The notes: generated by a model from the letters alone, not told the origin. DNA of 64,000 nucleotides from CAVPCZ01 sp963702445 (GCA_963702445.1 CAVPCZ010000003.1:62001-126000), one strand, 5' to 3'; positions 1 through 10,283 are shown, numbered from the stretch's first letter. A program made the numbers and translations.

Positions 1-138
1 CAGGCGCTGGGCGACTATGAAGGGGCGAAGGAGCTGCTGAACCGCTATGCCGTGCTCAGACCCCCCATGGTCCATGCGCTGGAGCGGATGAAGGACATCC
101 CCGTGGACATTCTCCCGCGTTTTCCCCTGGCGGATTGA
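1..138 (+). CDS. C-terminal end of an M49-like (dipeptidyl-peptidase III type) peptidase, partial
   Basis: Reading frame 1 is open from the window edge to a TGA at 136-138 and gives 45 residues. It ends with an 'LLNRYAVLRPPM...KDIPVDILPRFPLAD' pattern (residues about 14-45). I recall this ending from bacterial zinc peptidases related to dipeptidyl-peptidase III (M49), where a 'Y.V.RP.....L.+.KDIPVDI.P.FP' tail is common. The catalytic part lies outside the window, so the identification rests on the tail alone. The next gene starts 14 bases downstream and is likely co-transcribed. Confidence 0.5.
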   Translation, partial: QALGDYEGAKELLNRYAVLRPPMVHALERMKDIPVDILPRFPLAD

Positions 139-152
139 AGAGGGACATTCCC

Positions 153-923
153 ATGAACTCTTTGAGCAAGAGCATTGTCTGCATTACCGGTGCTTCGAGC
201 GGAATCGGCGCCGCATGCGCACGGGTGTTTGCCGGACAGGGGGCGGCGCTGCTCCTGTCAGCGCGACGGAAGGACCGCGTGGACGCTCTCGCGGCTGAAC
301 TGCGGGATGCGCATGGCATTCGCACATATACGTTCACGCTCGACGTGCGCAATCCTGACGCAGTCAAATCGGCATTCGCCGGATTGCCCCCGGAATGGCA
401 GGCGATCGACATCCTCATCAACAACGCAGGCCTCGCCCGCGGACTGCACAAACTCCACGAAGGAGTCGTCCAGGATTGGGAAGAGATGATCGACACCAAC
501 ATCAAAGGCCTGCTGTATGTTTCGCGGACGGTTGTGCCGGGCATGGTCGCGCGGAAGCGGGGACACGTGATCAACATCGGGTCCATCGCAGGCCATGACG
601 TGTATCCCAACGGGAACGTCTATTGTGCGACCAAACACGCCGTTGCCGCGCTCACCCGGGGTCTCAAGATGGACCTGCTCGGCACGGGGGTGCGGGTCAC
701 TTCAGTGGATCCGGGCCTTGTGGAAACCGAGTTCAGCCTTGTGCGCTATCACGGTGACGCCGAACGGGCATCGGCCACATACAAGAACATGCGGCCGTTG
801 CGCGGCGAAGACATCGCCGATGTGGCGCTCTTTTGCGCCACGCGTCCGGCGCACGTGGACATCAGCCAGGTCACGCTCATGCCGACCGACCAGAGCTCGG
901 TCCATCACGTGTTCCGGGGATAA
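153..923 (+). CDS. Short-chain dehydrogenase/reductase, YdfG-like
   Basis: The 256-residue protein has a complete classical SDR fold signature. The cofactor-binding TGASSGIG is at residues 12-19, NNAG is near residue 90, and the catalytic triad is S144, Y157 and K161 (YCATK). The C-terminal 'SVDPGLVETEFS' pattern resembles YdfG-type 3-hydroxy-acid dehydrogenases / malonic semialdehyde reductases, which are NADP-dependent cytosolic enzymes. The substrate cannot be read from sequence. I chose ATG 153 because an AGAGGG ribosome-binding site lies about 10 bases upstream; the frame is also open to a TTG at 135. Intact, no frameshift. Confidence 0.85.
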   Translation: MNSLSKSIVCITGASSGIGAACARVFAGQGAALLLSARRKDRVDALAAELRDAHGIRTYTFTLDVRNPDAVKSAFAGLPPEWQAIDILINNAGLARGLHKLHEGVVQDWEEMIDTNIKGLLYVSRTVVPGMVARKRGHVINIGSIAGHDVYPNGNVYCATKHAVAALTRGLKMDLLGTGVRVTSVDPGLVETEFSLVRYHGDAERASATYKNMRPLRGEDIADVALFCATRPAHVDISQVTLMPTDQSSVHHVFRG

Positions 924-966
924 CAAACCCCGTCAACAGCCGGACAGCACGGCAGGATGAGCACCA

Positions 967-1230
967 ATGACCGATCCGCTTCTGTTCACGGAAACGAACG
1001 TGATGGCACAGCTCGAGACCGCGGAGTTCACTCTCGGATACTACACGCTGAAGTTCTACACCGAAAACGGCAAACCGGTCAACAGGGTTACGGCGACGGT
1101 GTCTGAATTCTATCTGTACCCCTCCGGCGGAACCCTGCGGGATGCCGGATTCAATCTCGTGTTCTACGATTCCCGTTTCGACACGTATCGCGGGTTTAAG
1201 CCGCCGCATCTGCGGCGCCGGAATTCCTAG
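967..1230 (+). CDS. Small conserved-looking hypothetical protein (87 aa)
   Basis: An 87-residue ORF fills the gap between the SDR and murB. It has no signal peptide or membrane segment and no motif I recognise. The middle is beta-rich in appearance (alternating hydrophobics around 'FTLGYYTLKFYTENGKPV', residues about 21-38), and the tail is basic (HLRRR). The ATG has only a weak upstream purine stretch. Its position within a tightly spaced co-directional run, and the lack of a better ORF, are the main evidence that it is real. Confidence 0.5.
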   Translation: MTDPLLFTETNVMAQLETAEFTLGYYTLKFYTENGKPVNRVTATVSEFYLYPSGGTLRDAGFNLVFYDSRFDTYRGFKPPHLRRRNS

Positions 1231-1247
1231 ACCGGAAGACCACTCTC

Positions 1248-2354
1248 ATGCCCGATCCCCTCATCCAGGAAGACGTTTCACTGGCTGCCCGGACGACACT
1301 CGGTCTCGGCGGTCCGGCACGGTTTTTCATTTCCTGTGCAACGGAAGAGGACATCCGCTTCGGACTCGCCTTTGCCGTGCGCCGGCGGCTTCCGCTCTTT
1401 GTGCTGGGCGGCGGCAGCAATGTGATCATCGCCGATTCCGGCTTTGACGGAGTGGTATTGCACGTGATGCTGAAGGGATGGGAATTGCGGGATGACGGCG
1501 AGAACGAGCTCGTGAGCACGGCGGCCGGTGAACGCTGGGATGACCTTGTGGCATTCTGCGTCCACCGGGGCCTCGGCGGGCTTGAATGCCTTTCCGGCAT
1601 CCCGGGTACGGCCGGTGCAACCCCGATTCAGAATGTCGGGGCTTACGGACAGGATGTCGCCGGCACGATTCACCAGGTGCGCGTGATTCACCGTCAGACC
1701 GGAGCCATGCTCACGTTTGCCGGAAGCGACTGCGGCTTCGCCTACAGATCCAGCCGGTTCAAGACGCGGGATGCGGGAACCTATATCATCACGGGAGTCT
1801 CGTTCCGTCTCCGGAAGGACGCCCCGCCGCAGATCCGGTATGCGGAGCTGGAACGGTTGCTTCTCCCGGACGGGTCTTTCAAGGATGTGCCGCGGGGAGC
1901 CGTCGCACTCCAGCGCGTGCGCGACGCGGTCCTCGCACTGCGACGGGGCAAGGGCATGGTCCTGGACCCGGCGGATCCGGACACGAAGTCCGTGGGATCG
2001 TTCTTCATGAATCCGGTTGTCCCAGAGGCAGCCTTTGCGGCCATCGTCGAGCGGCAGCGTGCGGCCGGAAGGAGCACTGATGTCCCGTCATTCCCCGCGG
2101 GAAACGGCACAAAGGTCCCTGCAGCCTGGCTCGTTGAACAGGCCGGCTTTGTGAGGGGGATGGCGCGGGGGGGTGTGGGGATTTCGGAAAAGCACGCACT
2201 GGCACTGGTGAACCGCAGCGGCACGGCCGCGGAGCTGCTGGCCTTCGCAAGGGAAATCCAGAACGGCGTACTCCGCATGTTCGGCGTCCTTCTGGAAATG
2301 GAACCGGCCGTTATCGGCACGCCGGCATCCGGGCAGGGGGAGAGTCCGGCATGA
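1248..2354 (+). CDS. murB: UDP-N-acetylenolpyruvoylglucosamine reductase MurB
   Basis: MurB reduces UDP-GlcNAc-enolpyruvate to UDP-N-acetylmuramate in cytosolic peptidoglycan precursor synthesis, using FAD and NADPH. The 368-residue protein shows the FAD-binding 'GGGSNVIIAD' motif (about residues 55-64) and the 'LSGIPGTAGATPIQNVGAYG' block (about 117-136). The 'VGSFFMNP' segment carries the catalytic serine (about 246-253), and a C-terminal 'EMEP' supplies the conserved glutamate. The layout and length fit the longer, Escherichia coli-like (type I) class. Its last four bases (ATGA) overlap the next gene, suggesting translational coupling. Intact. Confidence 0.95.
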   Translation: MPDPLIQEDVSLAARTTLGLGGPARFFISCATEEDIRFGLAFAVRRRLPLFVLGGGSNVIIADSGFDGVVLHVMLKGWELRDDGENELVSTAAGERWDDLVAFCVHRGLGGLECLSGIPGTAGATPIQNVGAYGQDVAGTIHQVRVIHRQTGAMLTFAGSDCGFAYRSSRFKTRDAGTYIITGVSFRLRKDAPPQIRYAELERLLLPDGSFKDVPRGAVALQRVRDAVLALRRGKGMVLDPADPDTKSVGSFFMNPVVPEAAFAAIVERQRAAGRSTDVPSFPAGNGTKVPAAWLVEQAGFVRGMARGGVGISEKHALALVNRSGTAAELLAFAREIQNGVLRMFGVLLEMEPAVIGTPASGQGESPA

Positions 2355-2956
2355 TCAGGGCGGTGGTATTTGATTTCGGCAACGTGATCTGCAAATTCGA
2401 CCTGCGCAGGTTTCTCGATCGCGCCCTGCAGTACACGGACCGCACCATGCTCGATATGATGGGTGAGATGCCTGCGCTGTCCAGCGCATCCATACAGTAT
2501 GAAAGCGGTTTGCTGAGTTCGGAGGAGTACTTCCGGGAGATTTCGCGCATAGCCAATCTGCGGATGCCCCGTGAGGAGTTTGTCAAAGCCTATTCGGCCA
2601 TCTTCACGCCGATCCCCGAGATGTTCACCATGGTCAGAAGCCTGAAGGGCTCGTACAAGCTGGGCCTTCTCTCCAATACCAACGAATGGCATTTTATCAA
2701 CAGTATCCGCACTCTCGACCTTTTCCCTTTGTTCGACGCCGTGACGCTCTCGTATGAAGTCAGGGCGATGAAGCCCGCGCCGGCCATTTACGGGGACATG
2801 CTGCACAAGCTCTCCCTTGCCCCCGGCGAATGCGTGTACATAGACGATCTCGGCGAGAATGTTGAAGCCGCCTCCCGCCTTGGCATGCACGCGCTCTTGT
2901 TCACAACACCGGAGGTGTTGCGGACGCACCTCCGGCAGGCCGGCATCACCGTGTGA
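2351..2956 (+). CDS. HAD-superfamily hydrolase
   Basis: A 201-residue protein with the four HAD motifs. Motif I is DFGNVIC (residues 7-13; the second acid of DxD is replaced by asparagine, as in the DFGNV subgroup). Motif II is 'LLSNTNEWH', motif III is the lysine of 'KPAPAIY', and motif IV is 'YIDDLGENV'. The pattern matches the YihX/epoxide-hydrolase-N-terminal-like HAD phosphatases, which dephosphorylate small sugar phosphates such as glucose-1-phosphate. The substrate here is unknown. It is coupled to murB through an ATGA overlap. Intact. Confidence 0.85.
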   Translation: MIRAVVFDFGNVICKFDLRRFLDRALQYTDRTMLDMMGEMPALSSASIQYESGLLSSEEYFREISRIANLRMPREEFVKAYSAIFTPIPEMFTMVRSLKGSYKLGLLSNTNEWHFINSIRTLDLFPLFDAVTLSYEVRAMKPAPAIYGDMLHKLSLAPGECVYIDDLGENVEAASRLGMHALLFTTPEVLRTHLRQAGITV

Positions 2957-3036
2957 CACCGGCTGGAACTCCCCCGCTGCGGAACATGTTGTGTGGAAGG
3001 ACAGCAATCCCACCGTCGTCTCTGAAAGGATCGGGT

Positions 3037-3402
3037 ATGGCAGGAATTTCCGTTGGTATCGGTGTCGCGCTCACGCTCCTCGGCATCGCCGGATATGCCG
3101 CAAGCGGTGCGGCAAGCCTCACGGCGTTGATTCCCGCGGCGTTCGGCATTTCGTTGACCGTTCTGGGAATACTGGGCCGTAATGAACGACGACGAAAGCA
3201 TGCGATGCATGCCGCGGCGCTTCTGGCGGTGATCGGCTTTGCGGCCACGGTATCCGGGTTTGTCAGGCTGTTCACCCTTCTCGGCGGAGGAACCGTCGAA
3301 CGGCCTTCGGCGGTTGTCGCGCAATCGATCATGGCGGTTCTCTGTGCCGTTTTTGTCGTCATGGCCGTCCGCTCATTCATACTTGCCCGGCGGGCGAGGT
3401 AA
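3037..3402 (+). CDS. Small integral membrane protein, four predicted helices
   Basis: A 121-residue protein starting at ATG 3037, with a GAAAGGA ribosome-binding site at 3024-3030. Four hydrophobic segments are visible at about residues 2-20, 24-43, 55-76 and 93-113, separated by short basic loops (RNERRRKH after helix 2), and it ends in RRAR. This looks like a small inner-membrane protein with no catalytic motif. I recognise no family. It sits between the HAD hydrolase and the cupin with short gaps, so it is probably in the same transcript. Confidence 0.6.
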   Translation: MAGISVGIGVALTLLGIAGYAASGAASLTALIPAAFGISLTVLGILGRNERRRKHAMHAAALLAVIGFAATVSGFVRLFTLLGGGTVERPSAVVAQSIMAVLCAVFVVMAVRSFILARRAR

Positions 3403-3405
3403 CCG

Positions 3406-3771
3406 ATGCCACCCACACTGGTATTGAAACCCACGGTCATCCAGGCCGCCGGGAACAAGCCGAAGGTTATCAGAGAATTCATCGGACGCGTGAATACCGG
3501 CGACAGCGGCGTCAGCGTTGCACACATGGTGAGTCCCGAGGGATGGGGAGAACCGGGGCAAACCCCGGACTTCACCGAATACACTCTTGTTCTCCGCGGC
3601 ATGTTGCGCTGTACTCACCGGACCGGGGCAATTGACGTGCCTGCCGGGCAGGCCGTTATTACCCATCCGGGCGAGTGGGTGCAGTATGGTTCCCCGGCAC
3701 CCGGCGGGGCGGAGTATATCGCCGTCTGTCTCCCGGCTTTTTCACCGGAGACAGTTCACCGGGACGCTTGA
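3406..3771 (+). CDS. Cupin-domain protein
   Basis: A 121-residue single-domain protein with a cupin-like beta-barrel pattern. 'EYTLVLRGMLRC' (about residues 60-71) corresponds to the first strand pair, and 'DVPAGQAVITHPGEWVQY' (about 78-95) to the second cupin motif. It resembles ethanolamine-utilisation EutQ-like or small-molecule-binding cupins. The metal-binding histidine set is incomplete, so I would not claim an enzyme activity. The start lies three bases after the preceding stop. Confidence 0.7.
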   Translation: MPPTLVLKPTVIQAAGNKPKVIREFIGRVNTGDSGVSVAHMVSPEGWGEPGQTPDFTEYTLVLRGMLRCTHRTGAIDVPAGQAVITHPGEWVQYGSPAPGGAEYIAVCLPAFSPETVHRDA

Positions 3772-3836
3772 GGACGGGGGCGGGAAGAGCCCCGGCCGAT
3801 GTTGCAATCGTTGCACAATCTGTCCATATTGCAGAT

Positions 3837-6366
3837 ATGCCCCGTTACGCTGATGTTGCCATCCCTGCCGGCGTCGACAAGACCTTTACCTACACCATCC
3901 CCGAGACGCTGGTGGACTGTGCGCATCCGGGAATGCGTGTCCTGGTTCCGTTCGGACGCAAATACCTGACCGGCATCATTGTCGGACTCCCCGCCCGTTC
4001 TTCGCACGCTTCGCTCCGGCCCCTGGCCGATGTTCTGGATCTCCGGCCTGCCATTTCCGATCACATGCTCCGGTTGTGCCTCTGGATCGCGGACTACTAC
4101 ATTGCGCCGCTGGGGGAGGTACTTCGTGCCGCCGTGCCGCACGGATTCGGCACGAGCAGCAAACGCACTGTCCGTTTGCTCCTGACGCCTGCCGACGAAC
4201 GGTACGCCGATTTCCGCCGCAGGGCGCCAAAACGCGCCCGCATTCTCGATCTTCTCGCGAAACACGGCACGCTCACGGCCATACGGCTGGGGAAGACGAC
4301 GGGCCTCACAACCATGAACAGCATCCTGAACGACATGGAGCGGGAGGGGCTGATCGCGACCGAAGAAGTGATGCCGCGGCCCCGGGCGCGCGTCAAGACA
4401 CGCACATTTGTGGAGGTCGCGAAGATCGACGCCGGCGCAGTACGGCGTGCTCTCGAAGGCATACCGCCGCGCCGGAAAAAGGCCCGGGAATTCCTGACAT
4501 CACTCCTCCTGTTGCACGCCCAGCAGGTCCCGGAAACGGATTTGCTTGAATTGCTCAAACGGACGGGAATCTCCTCCGCACAGGTGAGGCCTTTCGTGGA
4601 AGGGGGTCTTCTTCCCACATCCCTGCACGAGGTAACCCGCCAGCAGGAGTACGGCACCGAAGCAAAGACCCTCACCATCACCTTGAATGCCACGCAACAG
4701 AAGGTGTGCGGACGCATATGCAAGGCGGTGGACGAGCATACGCATCGGACATTTCTTCTGCACGGGGTAACAGGCAGCGGGAAGACGCAGGTATACATCG
4801 AGGCCATCCGGCATTGTGTGGAAGCCGGCAAGTCCGCGATCGTCCTCGTTCCGGAAATCGCGCTCACGCCGCAGATCGTGCGCCGCTTCAAGACCCACTT
4901 CGGCGATCACGCGCTGGTCGTGCACAGCCGGATGTCTCCCGGCGAACGCTATGACGTCTGGCGCCTTGCAGCCTCCGGCGCATGCAAGGTGGTGATCGGT
5001 CCACGCTCGGCGATCTTCGCGCCGCTGGAAAGCCTGGGCCTGATTGTCGTTGATGAAGAACACGAGGGATCGTACAAGCAATTTGATGCGATGCCGCGAT
5101 ATCATGCGCGTGATGTGGCTATCGTACGGGGACGCGATTGCGGCGCCGTGGTGTTGCTCGGCTCGGCGACTCCTTCCGTGGAATCGTATGCGAACGCCCG
5201 CGAGGGCAAGTTCGAGCTGCTGAAAATGCCCGATCGTGTGGACGACGCAGTGCTTCCTTCGGTGGTGATCGTGGATATGACCGCCGAACGCAAACACGCC
5301 TATGCCGCGCAACGGGATGCTCTCGCGAAGGAGGAGCGAGGGCAGCTCAAACATTTCCGGCAGTCCTCCCTCTCCCGTCTCCTCTCCGAGAAGATCGCCG
5401 ACCGGCTCTCGAAACGGGAGGGGATCATCCTCCTGCAGAACCGCCGCGGGTTTGCATCGTTCGTGGAATGTCCGGACTGCGGGTACGTCGAGATGTGCGA
5501 CAACTGCCAGGTATCACTCACCTACCATCTGAGCAGGAAGCACCTGCGATGCCATTATTGCGGACACATCCGCTCCCCGCACAGTCAATGTCCCACGTGC
5601 GGAAGTGCCGACATCAGATTGCAGGGAGTGGGAACCCAGCGCGTGGAAGAGGAGATCGGGCAGGTGTTCCCGGAGGCCCGGGTTCTGCGCATGGATCTGG
5701 ATACGACAACGGGCCGGGGCGCACATGACCGTCTCCTGAAGAAGTTCGGTGCGCGGGAAGCGGACATTTTGCTCGGCACCCAGATGGTCGCAAAAGGACT
5801 GGATTTCCCGCATGTCACGCTTGTCGGCGTCATCAGCGCCGACACCCAGATGCTGTTGCCGGATTTCCGTTCGTCCGAACGCACGTTTCAGCTGCTCACC
5901 CAGGTTGCCGGCCGGGCCGGCCGGAGCGCACTGGCGGGAGAGGTGATTATCCAGACAGCGCAGCCGTCGCACCGCACGCTTGTGCACATTCTGGATCACG
6001 ACTACCCCGCGTTTTTCGCGGAAGAGTTGTTCAACCGGCAGGGAAGTCGGCTATCCCCCCCTTTCACGGCTCGTCCTGATCGAGACGCGTGCACCGGAGG
6101 AGGCCGACGCACGCGCCCTTGCCGAGAACGTCGCCGGGCTCCTGAAACAGGACACTCCCCCCTTCACGCTTCTCGGGCCGACACCCGCCGTGATCGGGAG
6201 AATCAACCGTCAGTACCGGTGGCATCTTCTCCTGAAGACATCGAAATCCCTGGATCCTTCCGGGGGTTTGACACACGCGCGATTGCGTCAGGCTCTTGCA
6301 CAACTGCCTGCCAGAGCACGCTCCACCCAGCTGATCATCGACGTCGATCCTGTCAGCACCATGTAA
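3837..6366 (+). CDS. priA: Primosomal protein N' (replication restart helicase PriA), frame broken near 6045
   Basis: PriA rebinds stalled forks and reloads the replicative helicase. From ATG 3837 the protein has an N-terminal 3'-DNA-binding domain (KTFTYTIPE, FGRKYLTGIIVG). Walker A is 'GVTGSGKTQ' and the DEEH box is present. A paired zinc-binding region follows (CPDCGYVEMCDNC, then CHYCG, CPTCG), with the helicase C-terminal block containing 'GTQMVAKGLDFP' and 'QVAGRAGR'. The frame shifts near 6045. Removing one base restores 'NRREVGYPPLSRLVLIE' and the normal PriA C-terminus 'LLGPTPAVIGRINRQYR...', ending at 6366. I treat the shift as a sequencing insertion. Corrected length is about 842 residues. 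Confidence 0.93.
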
Positions 6367-6426
6367 TCGATTCCGGGGCGGAGCCTCATGCGCTCTTTGC
6401 GGCATCTCTCAAAAGGAATCCCGACA

Positions 6427-7671
6427 ATGCACACACCTCAAGAAACATCTCTTCCCGCCGCCGCCGCCGAGGAATACGTCAGGCTGGTTCTGGCGGTGGG
6501 CACGCATGACGCGGACTACGTTGACGCGTACTACGGACCGCCCGAGTGGAAGGCGGAACAGACGGCCGCTCCGCCCTCCCTGGAAACAATCGAGGAACGC
6601 GCCCGGAGGCTTCTGGCCTCCCTTGAGGCGTACGGTGATCCGGCTCCGGAGGAGACCGGAAAGCTCCGCCTGCGTTACCTGCTCTGCCAGACGCGCGCGC
6701 TCGTGGCGCGTGTGCAGATGCTGCGCGGAAGGAGGTTTTCGTTCGACGAGGAATCGCGTGCGCTGTACGACGCGGTAGCACCGACCCATACGGAAGAGGT
6801 GTTTGAAGGATTGCTGGAAGACGTCGGGGCGCTGCTTCCCGGAGCCGGCGACATTCCGGAACGGTTCGAAGCCCATAAGCGGGATTTCATTATCCCGCGC
6901 GAACGGCTGGACCGGGTCTTTGCCGCCGCCATTGCGGAGGGTCGCGTACGGTCAGCGGCACACATTGTGCTTCCGGCAGGGGAGGAATTCTCGGTCGAGT
7001 ATGTCACCGGAAAGCCCTGGAGCGGATACAACTGGTACAAGGGTCACGGGCGCAGTCTTATACAGATGAACGTGGATTTTCCCGTCAGCATCGACCGTGC
7101 GGTCGATCTTGCCTGCCATGAGGGATATCCGGGACATCATGTCTACAACAGCCTGCTGGAGCAGACCCTGGTGCGGGCGCGGGGGTGGATGGAGTTTTCG
7201 GTCTACGCGCTGTTCAGTCCGCAATCGCTCATCGCGGAAGGCACTGCGAATTTCGGCATTGATATGGCCTTTCCCGGGCACGAGCGGCTGGTCTTCGAGC
7301 GGGAGGTGTTGTTTCCTCTTGCGGGACTGGATCGGGACCGTGCGGAGCAGTATTACCGCGTACATGCGCTGGTGCAGCGGCTGGCATATGCCGGCAACGA
7401 AGCCGCGCGGCGCTATCTCAACGGCGTGATCTCGCGGCAGGATGCTGCACGCTGGCTGGTGCGGTATGCGTTGATGTCACCTGATCGCGCGATGCAGCGC
7501 ACGCAGTTCTTTGACGCCTACCGGAGCTATGTGATAAACTACAATCTGGGCCAGGACATGGTCAGGCGGTACGTTGAAGCGCAGGGTGGAACTCCGGACC
7601 GCCCGTCGAAACGATGGGCCCTTTTTACGCATCTCATTTCCACTCCCCAGGTCCCTTCGCTTCTTGTTTGA
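6427..7671 (+). CDS. DUF885-related putative metallopeptidase
   Basis: A 414-residue protein starting at ATG 6427 behind an AAAGGA ribosome-binding site. The key feature is 'CHEGYPGHH' at about residues 231-239. It resembles the HEGxPGHH zinc site of DUF885 proteins, with a downstream 'LIAEGTANFGIDMAFPG' segment containing the likely third ligand glutamate. No signal peptide is visible, unlike many DUF885 lipoproteins, so it is probably cytosolic. Its substrate is unknown; a peptidase or carboxypeptidase role is inference. The 3' end overlaps by about 38 bases the 3' end of the convergent polymerase gene. Intact. Confidence 0.75.
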   Translation: MHTPQETSLPAAAAEEYVRLVLAVGTHDADYVDAYYGPPEWKAEQTAAPPSLETIEERARRLLASLEAYGDPAPEETGKLRLRYLLCQTRALVARVQMLRGRRFSFDEESRALYDAVAPTHTEEVFEGLLEDVGALLPGAGDIPERFEAHKRDFIIPRERLDRVFAAAIAEGRVRSAAHIVLPAGEEFSVEYVTGKPWSGYNWYKGHGRSLIQMNVDFPVSIDRAVDLACHEGYPGHHVYNSLLEQTLVRARGWMEFSVYALFSPQSLIAEGTANFGIDMAFPGHERLVFEREVLFPLAGLDRDRAEQYYRVHALVQRLAYAGNEAARRYLNGVISRQDAARWLVRYALMSPDRAMQRTQFFDAYRSYVINYNLGQDMVRRYVEAQGGTPDRPSKRWALFTHLISTPQVPSLLV

Positions 7672-10002
7672 GAACAGCTTTTGTGTGCGGCCCGTCGGGG
7701 GACAGATCGAAGAGGTCTGTCTGTCCTGTATCGGGGGGCGGGGGGCGTCCGGGCGTTGCCGGCCGGTTGCGGCGCGGTGGGGGCGGGCACCAGAGGCCTT
7801 TGAGTTTTGCGGCATCATAGCCGAATGGAAAGAGCAGTGTTTCCGCCGCCTTCAGGGCCATCTCGGTATACTTGCCGATGTCGTACCCGTCGTCCAGCGC
7901 ATAGAGCGCCACGGCCTTGGCCTTTTCCGGGTGGCGTTTCCCGCTCGCATCCACGATGATATACTCGATCGTCTCGCCGGGCGCCAGGTGCACCCCGGCT
8001 TCCTCCAGCGCCTGTGCGACGATGGCATTCGCACTCCGGTTGGTATACTCATCGGCCTCCTGCGACAGATGGCGCCGCACCACCAGTTCGAGAGGGTCAA
8101 CGGTACCGGACTGCAGGAGGTCGACATATTCTTTCGCCTTTGCGAGAGTGGCCGGGAGGAGTTTCTCGAGGTCGCGTATGGTTTTCCCTTCGCCCAGGAT
8201 TTTCAGCATTTCTCCCTGCAGCCGTTTGATGAAAACCGGCGTATCGCGCCGGCGCATTTCGATGCCCCGGATCTTGATCTCGTTGTTCGTGTACCATCCC
8301 ACATACCGGTTGGCGGTCGGGATACGCGGATCCATCTTTGACGGCGGGAAGAGTATCCAGTGGTAGATCCCCTCGAGGGAGATGTCGATGCCGACGGTGC
8401 TGCTGACTTCTCTGGCCAGGGCCTCGTACTCCGCCTCGCCGGCCCCGGATTTTTCGAGCCACATGCAGTCCACGATAGCATGGACAAAGTGGAAGCCCGT
8501 GTCCTTCGGCGATCTCTTTTGCGCGGAGGATCGCGTCGCGTGAAAAGGCGTTCACCGACTCATGGGCTTCGATGCGGCCGAAGCGGGCGTTCTTGTATCC
8601 CAGATAGCCGAAGCAGGTCACCAGCATCCACTTGAGCGCGTTCTGGCGCCGGTCGTACAGTTTCCACCGCTTCATCACCGAGGGCTTTGAGCCGTTTCTT
8701 TTCCTTCTTATAGATTCCCCGTTTGTGCACCACCGTCCGGAGCGTGGCCGGAACAATTCCCTCCCGTTGTTCACAGATGGTATAGCGAAGTTCGGGCACT
8801 GCGGTATTGTGGCAGCAGTGGCAGTTGACGGTTTCGGGAGAGACGTTGTATTTCACCATGATGGTGGGATACATCGAAACAAAATCCAGTTCCGCCACCT
8901 GTTCGTGGTAACCCATTTCGGGCTGAAAGATCAGTCCGCCGCGGTCCGCCAGCAGCAGGACGTCGGCCGGTTTGAAATCTTCCGGTTCGCGTTTCCGGGC
9001 CGGGATAAGATAGCCGTTGCGGTATGCCCAGGAGAGCTGCATGGATGAGAGGGCGGTGCCGATGGTGGTACGTGACTGGTGTTGCACGGGAAGCTGTGTA
9101 AGCCGCGCAATTTCCGCGACGCCGTCCAGGCTTGCCTCGCCCATCATGAAGGAATTTTCCGTATCCAGGTGCCAGCGGCCGGCCAGTTCGAAGGCGCCGT
9201 CCTTGTGCACGATTTTTCCATACGCAAAATAGCTGGAGGCGCCGGTGGTACTGTAGCCGGCCGTGGCATCGCGGTTCAGGGAAAGCGGCGCATGGTGTTC
9301 GGCGGCGAGCCGCGTGAGCATCGGCAGGAGCACGGCGTCGCCGTACTCCGTCAGGATGATATCCGGATCGCAGCGGTGCAGATGCCGTTCAAGTGCCTGG
9401 AGGACATCCGCGGGTTCCTGTCCTTCGAGCGCGTATGTGGTTCCTTCATAGTGCACTTCCAGCTGGAGCCGCCGCCGGAATTTCGGCGACACCACGTCGG
9501 GGCGGTTCTTGAGCGTGAGTGTGGCCAGGGGCGGGAGGGTGTATTCCAGCGCATCGGAGGCATCCTGCAGCGTCCATCCGGCGAGCCGGCCGTCCGTGTC
9601 CATGGTATAGTCGCCGAAGGCGAGGGGGAAGAGCCGTGTTTCGTAGAGGTAGAGCTGGACGGGCGGGATGTCGGAATCAAAGAAGACGAAGTGGGGAAAG
9701 TGCCGTTCGAGCCGTTGCACGACGGTTTTAAAGTGCCGGGTACTCCCGACGCAGACACGGAGTATGTCGCGGTCCCGGTTTGTATAAATATCGCGGCGTG
9801 TTTCCCGCCGGAGATGAACGGGGAAGGGAAACGTGCGCACGAGCGCGGCAACGCGGTCTGTTTCCCGTTCGTCCACGTGCAGGGAGAACGACGGGACAAA
9901 CCGGTCGTATGCGCGGACCTTGCGTCCCTCGCGGTCGATGAACCAGAGGGTTATCCCCCGGGGCGAGGGATACAGATCGAACAGCCAGCCGGTGAGCGTC
10001 AC
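7634..10002 (-). CDS. B-family DNA polymerase, PolB2-like with degenerate motif C; frame broken near 8670 and 8500
   Basis: Removing one base near 8670 and one near 8500 gives a single protein of about 788 residues from GTG 10002. Polymerase motif A is intact ('ELDFVSMYPTIM', about residue 373). Motif B keeps its lysine ('ALKWMLVTCFGYLGYKN', about 454-470). In motif C the usual YGDTDS reads 'HAIVDC' (about 506-511), so the first catalytic aspartate is lost and the second kept. The exonuclease-I position reads 'LQLEV', with no D-x-E, so proofreading is probably lost. These traits match the PolB2 group, long described as inactivated archaeal B polymerases with a few bacterial relatives and, in Sulfolobus (Dpo2), linked to damage tolerance. 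The C-terminus is proline-rich, then 'TGQTDLFDLS', a possible clamp-binding peptide (inference). Confidence 0.85.
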
Positions 10003-10025
10003 GGCGGATCACTCCGGCACGCTAT

Positions 10026-10283
10026 TCACCGTTGTTCCACCCTGGCCACCAGGGCTTCCAGCACGGCGATGCGGCGTTGCTGGGCAACCAGCATGGCCAT
10101 AATGATGCTTTCGAAGGGAATGGGACGCGCGGCGTAGGCGCTGCCGGCAAGTTGCAGCCGTGCCGCGCGGAAGAGTTCATCGAGCGCATCCTGATCTTCT
10201 TTCCGGAGCCCCCGCCGGAATTTTCCCCAGCTTTCCATTTCCTGCTGGAGAACCATGGTGAATGTGGGTACGGTCCGTCCCAT
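10026..10283 (-). CDS. Small helical protein of the PolB2 cassette (85 aa)
   Basis: An 85-residue, apparently all-helical protein, rich in Q, E, R, A and L, with no cysteines or membrane segment. It has an N-terminal helix (residues about 10-45) and a C-terminal coiled-coil-like stretch ('MAMLVAQQRRIAVLEALVARV', split around residue 70). Its start lies 9 bases after the corrected end of the RecA-like gene, and its stop lies 23 bases before the polymerase start, so it is firmly inside the operon. Function unknown. By position it may be an adaptor between the ATPase and the polymerase, which is inference. Confidence 0.7.
   Translation of the reverse strand: MGRTVPTFTMVLQQEMESWGKFRRGLRKEDQDALDELFRAARLQLAGSAYAARPIPFESIIMAMLVAQQRRIAVLEALVARVEQR

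Noticed and set aside
7634..10002. Treating the B-family polymerase as three separate genes or a decayed gene
   Set aside because: Deleting one base at each of two places joins the pieces into one continuous polymerase with motifs in order.
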